From Tubulanus polymorphus (lineage: Eukaryota; Nemertea; Palaeonemertea; Tubulaniformes; Tubulanidae), in assembly GCF_964204645.1 (NCBI RefSeq), contig NC_134030.1, forward strand, positions 15,838,447 to 15,902,446: 64,000 nt of DNA, given 5' to 3'. The notes below the pieces were generated by a model. That model had not been told where the DNA came from. It worked only from the letters and a program-made list of their open reading frames with translations, and searched no databases. Below are positions 39,301 through 51,300 of the stretch, piece after piece (within the stretch, counting starts at the first letter, position 1; each line of letters begins with the position of its first letter). Both the position numbers and the translations under genes were made by a program.

Positions 39301-42300
39301 TAATCACCATTTACATTTCAATTTTGTAGTTGTGTGATAAAGCGTTCAAGACGAAAGGTAGCTTACATTATCACCAAGAGGTAGCGCATGGCATCATGAA
39401 CCGAAATAAGAAATACAACCGCCACAAACGCAGGAGAACTTTTACTTTTAGTAAGAAACGTAACGCAAGTCGAATAAGTAATGGTAAAATAGAAAAAACT
39501 AAGAAAGAATTCAAATCAGAAACTGCGAATAATAACTTTATCATGTATTCAGAAGAGGGTAAAGGGGATAGTGTGATCGTAAAAATGGGAGCAGACGGAC
39601 ATGAATTCATTGAGAAAGTTGCTGAAATCGATTCATTATCTGTCAACAGTGATGAAACAATTATAGTCTCACAGCCGGATGCCAGCCAGACAGTCAACTC
39701 AAACCCGGACACCAGCCATCCTGAGGTTGATAGATTCATGAGAGCCATCGACCTAGGTCTGGTGAATAATACCGGTAATCGAAATGGCGATAACATGGTG
39801 ACCGTTGACAATGAATTAGATTTACTTGGTACCATGGTTGCAGCCAACAATGGTTTAGAACTGCTCGGTGCAGCTGCCGCAGCTGCATCATTGACAAGTG
39901 ATATAATAAACGGTGCTAAATTTCATATTGAATCTCGTGACTGCAATGATTCCGGTGCCATTTATCCCTTGAATATGACAAAAGATGAGCGAAGAGCGTG
40001 GCAACAGACGAGACGTACATGTCGCTACTGTGGTAAAGTTTGTCTCAAACCAAGTGATTTAAAACGCCACCTGCTGGTTCATACAGGTGAACGTCCTTTT
40101 AAATGCCAGGTATGTACAATTTCCATGGACGATTTCACAATACAGCCTCCTCCCTGGCAGCGATATGAACCAATGGCTTTATGCTGTTACAAAAACCAGA
40201 TATGCAGCCTTTCGCATCCACTGCATGATAATAATGTGTTGAGTGTCTTTTTTATCCAAATATAGACAAGTGGAATGCTAACTATTAATTTTTCGATATC
40301 GATCTGACGTGACAATCAATTCTCAAAATCTATGTCTGAACCTCACAACCTGTTGGTCGGCCTTTACGCTGTATTCTGGAGCTCATGGCTTGTAGATCAG
40401 CCCTTATCAGCCTGTACCACGAACACTGTCAGTCTCATGACTTGTTCGGCGTCTATGACTTTTTACCCTGACTTAAATGGTTTGATATTCATGGTGGATA
40501 AGAGTAGGAATGACCTATGAGAAATGTCAGACTGCCAAATTGACAAACAACTCCTACTTATATCATTTATCACTTGAATATAGTATTTTACAGGTGATTA
40601 TACGACACACACTTTGTCTATTTAACTATGTAAAACCCCTATTTTACCACAATAAGCCTTTTTACAGTTTCCAGACGCCATGTTTTGGGCACCCGATGGG
40701 TTCGCATTATTGAATTTTTGGTCCCTATTGTTCCCCTGTTATATTTTCTTATTTCATTCATATCTCTGGATTGGATTAAGATAGAATCAAAGTAAAAATA
40801 TCGATGAACTCAGCTGATAATTAACGTTTTTATGATGTTACTCAATACGTTAATAGGGACAAAGAATTCAACAATGCGGACCCAGTGGGTACCCAAAAAC
40901 ATGGCACCTGGAAACTGTAAAGAGGCTTATTGGTTCACATCAGATAGCGTACAACTGCACACCTACAGTTTCCATTTTGGCAATGCCTTCTGGGCTGGTA
41001 TAGCCAAACACTAAGCTTCTTCATCAATGCCCAGCTCCTAGGCACCAGCTGAAGATCAGCAATCCTCAAACCCTGACCAGTTTTTGTCGTAAGATTATGA
41101 AAACTTGCCTTTTCCTTTCATCTGGTCCATTGCTGCTACAGTTATCTGATTCATGATCAGAATACTTGTCTATCCCCATTGGATAGTAGCTAATTAAGAT
41201 ATAATTTAATTTTATTTCTCTTCCATTTTCACTTTTATGCTTTAATTTGAGCTAAAAGATCCCAAAAATTTGATGCAACCAGGTTTTTTTAACATAGGAA
41301 TAAAACGATTATGTAGATTTACTGATCCACAATTTTGGGGCATTGTTGAAAAATGCCGACCACCATTCGACTGACGATGAGTAAAGTGGTCTTCGTAACT
41401 TTTTCTTTGCCCGACAAACCCTGATTTATGAAGATTTGTAATTTTTTTCTTTTTTAATGTGCAGATTTGTGCAAAGGCGTTCAAGGCAAAGGGAAGTATG
41501 TTGTACCATCAGAAAGCTCATCATGACATGAAAGTAGAACTCAGTCATGGTTTAGAAGAACGTTATTTACGTCTCAAAACCAGGTCAGAAGAGTTAGAAT
41601 TTTACCGAGATTTCCAACTGGACAACGATGTATTGCCTGATATGGCTGATGACCAGATGGGTGCCATGACTACTGAAACACAGCGGATGAAGCCACCTGG
41701 TTGGTTGGATAGTGGGATGATGTCATCTGCATCCAGTTCTCCAGTTACTAGTGTAACATCAGTACTCACTAATCAGAGCTTAGAGCATCCAAATAGAAGC
41801 AATCAGTCATGTTCGCCAGAAAATCTTCCAACATTTGACAAAATGAGCCTACCTATGACATCTACTGAGGTTAGGAGCCTTCCAACATCATCTACGGAAC
41901 TAAGGAACCTACCTACATCATATCCAGAGCTGAGGAACCTTCCTGCATCATCCACAGAGCTTAGAAGTCTTCCTGCAATATCTGCAGAACTTAAGAGCCT
42001 TCCTACATCATGTACAGGGCTTAGGGGCATGCTACAGAGCCATCCTATAACATGTTCAGAGGTGGAGAGTCTTTCTACTCTACCTTCAGATGTCAAAGAG
42101 CTTCCATTGGCATCATCACCAGAGCACAGAAGCTATCCCGTATCATCTGTTGACCAAAGAAGTCATCTATCATCTTCATCAGAGCCATCTTCAGATCACT
42201 TAAAACAAGTTGCACCGATGCTTATATCGCCTCCTATTGTGCCAGCACACCTACTGAATTCACAGTCTTTTCCGATGGGACATTTCAGGTATGTGATTGT

Positions 42301-45300
42301 GGTACAATGTTTATTCATTGATCTTAAGAAACTAATATTATATGAAAATAATCAGCAAAGAGCCTGTCCAAGGATTGGTTTTATGATTAGATTTGAGTTG
42401 ATTATTCTGCATTTTATTTGGAAACCATTTGAATTGTCTTATCAGGCCAGCCGTTAGCTGAGCCTAATATGATACAAATGGAGCAAATTTAAATGACATG
42501 GTATCCAGATGAAAGGCTTTTTCTTGGTGCCACTGATTATTCATACAAATCATGCATTCAAGCGTTATCCATTCTCCAATTCTTAAGTGGCTGAGTTTTA
42601 GAAATGGCCTTGTTGAAATTCACTGGAGGTTTTTTGCGGAAATCTGAACGAAAAAAATATCAGTTTAAAAAGCCAATCAGAAAGCTAAGTCTCCTCTACG
42701 ATTGGCTTTGCAGGTGTTTATGTGAACCCGTGGTATTTTCTACTGTTTTTCTTCCGGGTTTCATTTGAAGATTTTAATTGTATTTCAAGATCGAGTTCTG
42801 TGAAATCTTTAGTTGATTTGGTATTTCCGTTGAGTACTGTACCCTTTCCTATAGTTTTGCCAATATTTTCTAAATTTGGATTGATCGCCAATGGATTTTC
42901 TATATGACCCAGCCCTGTGGTATTGCATTTAGCCAGCGGCAAAATGCGTCATCTTTTTTCTTAGCGTTCTTGCAGTTGAACGGGCTTGGATTTTTTCGCA
43001 AAATATTACGAGGGATTTTGGAAGTCGAGAGACTTATTGCTCTCATACCGGTGAGTGCGTTCCGTTTGGGGGTCTCTTTTATCGGAATAAGTTGATTTGA
43101 TTTAATTTAACTTGATTCATTATTATTAATTGATTGATTAATGGAATGAATTATGCTGCCCCCTCCTAAAGGTCAGCATCGTGGTGGGCAGGGATGTGGT
43201 CATTTACTGGGAGCCTGGGACGACCACGTTTTGTCAACGTTGTGTAGGCTTAAATTGGGTCAAAGTTACTACAGGGTTAATCCTTGCAAAATTTGTGAGG
43301 GTTGGTCGGATAATTCAGGCAGATAAGTCTCGAAAACTAAAAGATCGTAATAGTAGAAATTTGTCGGTTTTGGCCAACGTGCCCACCGACGTCTCTATTT
43401 CAAACTGTTTAGAGCGGTGGCGGCTGTACTTGAACGGTCGGCTTCCCAACTCCGTTCTCCAAGGAGGATCGCTAGTTCTCCGCCACCGTTCGCCGGTCTG
43501 GTCCGGCCCACTTCAAGCACCACGAGCACCGGACAGGCATCACCGGGATCTGAACTTCCGGTTGGAACATGGGCGTGCAGTTCGTCTGTTTCTGACGTTT
43601 CAAAACATAGTTATCGTCGCTTGACTAAGATTGTGATATTGAAAAGGAAAGTTTTTGTGAAGTAAAATTATGTCAAGAAAAAGTAAAGGCACTGTCAGTG
43701 GTGAGGATTCAGACACGCCAGTACCACTGAAGAACTGCGAGTGATAAACTGCGATTCTAACTGATCTAAAGAACATATAACGCCCATCTTTAAGATGGGC
43801 TAGGTGCAGATCAAACTATGGCTGTATTGAGAAATATTTTTAATATCACCTAAATTGATGTTGATAACCAAACGAGCCGGACACCAATAGGCCTCAACAG
43901 GCCTCCATAAGTCTGTGATATTGATGATGATGATGATGATGATGATGATTCGGCCAGCTGTTTCAGGATAATTACTTTTCCAAAAACACAGGGATGAGAA
44001 TTCTCCGCAGATCCGCGGTTTCACGGGGATTTCGGTTCTGAAAAATATCATTGTCCAAAAATGATGTAAAAGTATAGGGTGATGATAGTGTCACTCTGCT
44101 GGTCCGGGGCGATTGGTAATCGGGTGAACTGTAAAAGTGTCAGCCTACTACTGTTGCCGCGCACATATGTGGCGAACACCTTCAGATATTATACGCTGTG
44201 ATGATTTTTAGTGATCATTCAACGGTGTATTTTAACGATCTCACGGACACGATTGGCCTGGGGCAAATTGGCACTGATCAGACTCGGGCCAAATTTGGTC
44301 CGTGTCTGATTAGAGACCGCGCTAAACCATTCACTAAATACTAAACAATGTTCAAACAAACCGAAGTGGATCATTATCCTGTCTCATTATATATTTTCAG
44401 ATACAACAATGTACTGTCAACAATTCCTGGCTTTCAGTTTCCCGGTTACCCTCAACAAGTACTCAATATGCAGCAATCAGCTGCTCTTCTCCGTACGCAA
44501 TACCACCCACTACTAGCTACATCAGCTGGTGCCACTACTGCCGCATTTGGCACGATGATGAAAAATGCTGACGATGAATCCACTATCGAAATGAAACAAT
44601 CTCCTTTAGTTGATGGCGAAGTGAAAAATCCATTGGTATCAAATCCTGAGGATTATTCAATCGTAAACGAAACTCCAGTTGTATCGAGGTTAAATATTTA
44701 CAATAACAAAACCAGTGATACATCGGTACTGTTAAAATGTCACTTGTGTGGGAAAGATGGCCGCATGTTTACATCTTTGTTAAAACTGAAATTACACATG
44801 TCGGTGCACGTTGGTACGAGTAGTGGTAGTTATCGCTGCTCAATTTGTTTGGCAGGTTTTAAACACCAGTCAATTTTATTGCGACATCTAGGCATTGTAC
44901 ACGGTTGGGACAAATGCGATTTTCAATTGAACAAAGGTGAATGCAAAACTGAATATGAACCGGGTGAAATTTCATCATCTGCTGCAATGGTGGTACCACC
45001 ATTAAAATCATCTGAATCTGACGTTAAACAACAACCTATTTTCGCCAAAAATGATCAAGTTGCGCTACTCGATGGTGCATTCAGTTCATTTCTAGATGGC
45101 ACAGTATTCAAGTCGATACCTGATAGCATTGTTTCTCCATTCAAACGATCATCTGTAGCAACCCCAACAACAGGGTTGCCTCTGATTCATCGACCTAAAC
45201 GAATCGACGGTTTGTTCCGCTGCCGGTTCTGTTGTAAACCATTTTTCCGTCTATTTTGTTTACAACGCCATGAACGTGTTCACACTGGAATCAAAACATG

Positions 45301-48300
45301 TTTCTGTAAAGAGTGTGGCAAAGGATTTAGTGAAAAACGAAATCTGCGCCACCACATTTTACGTTTTCACTCAGGTTTGAATAAACAGGAGTTGTACCGC
45401 ATTTTGTCATCTGGGCGTCGGAAATCACGTGTCACCTCTTCACGGCATACTGCAGTGACACTGCAGGGTCTACTGAATACTCAGGATGCTGCAATTGATC
45501 TTTCAAAGGAAACTGATTTGCAAGAACCGGAGGAAGACATGGATTATAGTGATGATACTTGTTCTGAAACTGAAAATGTTGACCCTATCAACCTGGAGGA
45601 TGTAATACGTCAAAAAGATGGCGTCTCTGATGATGTAACAATTGTTATACCATCAGATCCTTGTGATGCATTAGTATCTGATTCAACTAATGGAGATTTG
45701 GTACTGAACAGTAGCTTGAATAAAAGTGGGAGTTCACGACGTAAAGCTGCACAACCCATCAAAATCAGTCATAAAGATCACAGTTCTTTAAATGATAGTC
45801 AACACCCGCCTAGTGAAAGCCTCCCCTCATCGAACAATTCTCCGCACCCATTAAGCGACAATCACCTCCCACAAAGCAATCGCCTCCCCCCAACCAGTAA
45901 CAATCTCCACCCAGCTACTAATGGTAGCCCTAATGATATTGCTATCTCCCCAAGTAATAATCCCCTCCCACTGAGTAATTACCCCCTAGGTAGTAAAACA
46001 TACCCCCAAGATAAGATCAACCTTCAAAATGACAATATCATCCCAAATGATGATAATCCTCTCCCATCATCTAACAGTCCCCTCTTACGCACTAACACCC
46101 ACCACCAAAATAATAACTGCCTCCCATCTACTCGTGATACAGAATTTCTAAAAATTTTAGAAGACAAGCAGCACTCACTAGTAGATAACAATAATGTACG
46201 CGATGAATCTATGGACTTGAATTTATCATCATCACAAGATGATCAAGAATATCAATTGAAGAATGGTAATGAAATAGCAGCAGTTAGTGAAGGAACAAAT
46301 TCAGGTGAAAATGAAGAAACAAATGTCAATAGTAATAGTGCAGTGAATGGTGAAAAAATCCAACTTTCATGTTCCATGACAGCTATCAATCATACAGTCA
46401 CTAAAGGTTTCCCCACACCAGCTGACAAAGATGCTTTACCTGTTGACAGAGACTGCACATTTGTTAGAGGAAGCTGTTCATCTGGAAATGAAAGTACACC
46501 TGTCGGAAATGATTGTGCACCTGCAAAGAGGGACTATCCATCTACGGTACGAGATTGTGTGCCTGCTAGAAAAGACGTTTCACTTGTAGGCCAAGCTGAC
46601 CATGTACCGGTTGGACCAAGTGCTCTGTTAGTCACTGGCATCAATGCTGGTGCAGGTGCTTCAGGCGAGGATGATGATTTAGAACCGGGTGAAATAAAAC
46701 GCACCGATGAAATAGAGACAAATCCACAAACGATCGATAATTTATCTTTCTTATCAACAAGTGGCAGCAGTAGTTTACATCATCAGTTGACAATGTCAAT
46801 GTTACAGTTGAATGCAGGATTTGGTTCGCCAATGATGACCTACCAAACTCATGTTTCATCAACGGGTATAACTAGTCTAGTTCCAGTTATTACCTCACCT
46901 CAGTACCACCATTTAACTCCAGAACATATTAAAGTTGATCCACGGCGATTGAACAGTAATCTTGGCTTATCTAGGACACATTCCAGGTATGTTGATTAAT
47001 TCATATAAAATATTAATATTATCTTAATAGATCGTCTGTAATGCTTAACCTTTTCAATAGCATAACAACTGCACCTTTCTTGGTTTTATGTATAACAAAT
47101 TCCTTGTGAAATATTTCACTGGAACATGTATGCCAATCATCAGGAGATTTTAATTCACTGATTTGTCAATTGGTTTGTCTGAATTGACAAAGTATGAGGC
47201 TAACAATGCGTGCCTGCTGATGTGTGAGAGTGCTGTGAATACTATCATGGCTGAGTCACTGCTATTAGTAGACTCACTCGGGTGATTACTAACACACACA
47301 GCCATGTATATTGTAACCTATATTTGCACACACGTGGCATACTGCTGACGCACATATATACAAATGTGTTAGCCGCTGTGAGGTGTTGAAAGAAACAAAG
47401 TAACAAAATAGTTCTAAATAGCTTATGTTAGTAAAGAATGACCTCAAATAAATATGGAACACTCTTATTGATTTTGATGATCTTCAGGAGCATTAGAGTG
47501 ACAGTTCGGAAAGTGATTATTTAGGTCAGATCGTCTTATTAGACGGAAAATATGGTATGCTGTATCATTAAAGAAGTTTTGGCTCGCGTTAGTGAGCCTA
47601 TGTCAACGGTCTGGCCATTCGATAATCATTTGTATGCTTAATACACTACGCTCGAAGCTATTTTTAGCACTCTCAAATGCAATTTCAGTAGCCTGTAATT
47701 TCACTACTAATTGGCGAATTGAATGGATTAAGCAAAAATATATTTCGTAATTGGTTTTTCTTTATGGTGCGCAAAGTTGACAGCCGTGGGTTTCATAGTT
47801 TTTGAGAAATTTACCAAAAAGTTTCAAAAATTTCGATTTATTTGAGCAGGTTTTTTTATGCAGCATCTTTAACTGTCCAAAATAACAGGTGTGAAAATTC
47901 AATGCTATTTGCGTTGGAAGAACTTTATGTCGCCAAGATCCGACGCTTTGTTCGGTAGTTATGGGCTTTCAAAGACGAAACCCCCCAAAATCTTGGTTAT
48001 GTATAATTTGTGTTGACCTGGTTTTGACTTCCATTATGACATCATAACATTGAACGAGGTGGATCAGCTGGTGCGCGTTATTTCACAAACCAAATGGCGG
48101 CATGATTGAATAGGTTGATATTCATCATTGCTAGCGCGAATACTGATATTCAAGGCGTACGATATAAGGATTTATTGTGTGCGATGTGTTCAATGATTCA
48201 TCTGGTTTTGATATCCCGTGCGTAAGGTAACGTTGCATCAAGATATCTGACGAAAATGTGGTTTCAAAATGCGGAAATTTACTTCTGTGTTGGCCATATG

Positions 48301-51300
48301 GCTGATACTGACAGCATCGAATTTTTAGAGATGAGTCTGATTTACACGTCCGGAATACTTGTTTTATCATCATTAATTGAAGTTATTTAGCATTAGCGAT
48401 CCGTTTTGGAGCTTGATTATAAATATTAGTTTGTTAACTGCGGCACATCAATGAGCATTCGTGTTGAAAACAGTCGTGTACAGTCGCGTAGGCAATATCG
48501 CCTTATACTCTCGTGTTCACTGTGTGTTTTTATCAGTTAGAGAGTACGCTCGCCACGGTATAGGTCACGCGTAACGATGATTTGTCTGAGTGAAGATGTG
48601 AGCTACATAAAGCAATCCTATCGTGAGATTATTAAAAATCATGTCAGTCGATAAACTTTGTTTCGTCAGTAACCGGCACTGGCCTCAAATTTGAAGAACT
48701 TGGGAGCTTCTGTCCTGATTGGTCCGTATGATAATGAAAAACCTCCAATGAAACCCAGGCTCTCACCAAGTTTGAACCGTATCTTATTTGATCACTCATA
48801 GTTTTAGTTGTTTTACATCATTTAAGGGATGTATTACAATTATGAACATTTGTTCAGACAAAAGGCCCATATCAATTTTTCGAAGATTTCATTCTTGTAA
48901 GCGTGATACAGCCTATGATTGTTGATGGATTTTCATGAGATCTAGTGGGTGGGATATGGATTTGGTATGGGGTATATATTGGTGACAATCCCCGCCAAAA
49001 AGATATAATTTTGTTTCTCGTAGCGAAAAAGACAATTCCACGCCGCATAGACATTTTCACGCCGTGAAGACATTTTTGCGCTGCAAAGTCATGCGCCAAA
49101 ATGTCAGTAGATGGCATCATGTAGGTATAAGTTATGTCGTCCTGGTAACCTGGAAATTATTCTTTCAGCGTTATCATTTTAGCTGTTTCGACGTTTCGAC
49201 TAACCAGTTTGCGGTATCTTCTTAAAATGACAGATATTTTGGAAATCGAGAAATAGTTCGCCTGTTTACTGGAGAGCGTTGTTTTCTATCGTCTACAGCA
49301 GATCTCACAGCGCATATGCGCAGCAGAAGTAAACAAACATACGTGTCAGCTGTGGCGGATAGAAAACATTAGGTGGTGTCGATTTTCTATCCATCAGAGC
49401 TACAGAGGCTCGTATCAGAGTTGTAAATTAATGTAAAAACGATTATCTGTTAGTCCAAAGTCTACAGTATATATATAATAACTAATTCATTATTTTAGAT
49501 AATTATTCTATATATACTATTGACATTGGATAAACAGATTATCATTTTTACATTAATCTACAACTCTGATGCGAGCCCATGTGATCAGTGCAGGATCGTT
49601 CAACTGCTGTGGTGGATAGAAAATAGGTTTCTTTTCTACTTTCTATCTGTCAGAGCAGCTCGTATAACTGCTGTGATGGATTGAAATTAGGTTTCTTTTC
49701 GATTATTTAACCGTTCAGAGCCGGATCTATAATGCAGGGCTTTCAATTAACGTTGATCGGTTGGTTTTCGTTCGATAAACATATTTCAATTATTTCAAAA
49801 GTATTTTTGTGTGTATTATTAACTGGCAAATGAATCTCATTTCTTTCCTTTTTAATTATTTTTATGTTTTGGAAATTATTTCCGGGTTTCTCAGGATGAC
49901 GTCATTTACATGTACGTGGCTCCAGTATTTCAGTATTTTGAGGACTTAAGTATCAAATTTATCATAAGCTATGGGTTCAAATCCCACTATAACCATGTTT
50001 GTGCAGCATACGAAAAAGGTAACGGGCGGAATCAAGCGGCTTGAGGAGTAATGGGCAGGGCGGATACGGGCAGCTTGAGTGCTAATGGGTTAAGGATATA
50101 TTTGCTGTATCTTTCAATATGCTTTGATGTATTGTCATAAGTGGTTATAAAAAAAATACTGCATGGCAATAAGCACCATATTTATGAAGTTGTTAATGGT
50201 ATATTGTAGGTTGGATGTTGTGTATGATCCTAAGAAGAGTGAGGCAGCATGCAGACCGGTACTGTTAGATGATGGACGTTCTGTTTACAAGTGCACTTAT
50301 TGCCCAAAAGAGTTCCCAAATTATTCTGATATTAGACGACATATTAGTTTCCATGAAGGTAACCTCGATACAGCCAGGGATGGATCCAAGGGGACAAATA
50401 TGGCCTAGGCCAAAACCGCTATTATTGCCATGATACATTTCACAACCTGGCTTAAGAAAGTTACACATACAGTGGCAAATTATTGCTGATGATTTTTTTC
50501 TCGCTGAGTATTGCTGCAAGATTCTTATATCCTATTATATATTGCTAATAATGAAAATGATAAAATTTATAAAGCGCTGTAATTCTGGAGTCAGCAAGCA
50601 AGGAAAAGTACTGTCTTTAGGTAAGACTCGAATTAGATAAATGACATAGTGATGTTATGTTAAGGACTGAGACTCCAATTAGATAAATGACATAGTGATG
50701 TTATGTTAAGGACTGAAGGTTTTATACCCTAGATTCATTGGGTTGGCATCTTTCCCCTTGATATTGAGATTTTGACGTTATTAGTGCCTCTCAACCACAG
50801 TTTTGAATAAGGCCTTAATTTTTGGCTGTGCCTTCAACCCCCATGGTTTTGGTAGAAAAGTACCACTGATCCCTCAGTCATCATTATGATATATGACAGC
50901 AAGTGTCCCTGGTTCCACGATTGTGGTGAGTTTCAAGGTCATTGTTTTCAGTAAATGTTCAACAGGGGCATTTGATATTGATATCATCCAATTTTTGGTT
51001 TACCTTTGTCAGCGATATGAGGTTGGCATTGAGCCAATTCATGTAAAATCGAGGTAAGTTTTTTTTTGTGAGCATTTGTTTCATTGGTTCTCGGCTTAAA
51101 CGACGTATAATCGATGCGATTGAAGACGTGGCGAACCTCCGTCGATGTACATGGTCAACTGAGTTAAAATTCTACGAAAAACTGTTTTTGGCGGGAAAAT
51201 TCTTAGCTCTCTCGTAAAAAATTGCAATGACCTCGATTGGGGGGCGTCGTCTCTACGAGCGAATGGGATTGGCTGTTTTTGGGATATACGGGGAATTCCG

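Noticed and set aside
43181-43624. 147-codon open frame
   Set aside because: The Cys-rich gag-like pattern is in a different frame; this one shows no domain and is likely incidental.
49960-50000. Possible tRNA (GGGTTCAAATCCC box B)
   Set aside because: No box A or cloverleaf upstream; a chance match.
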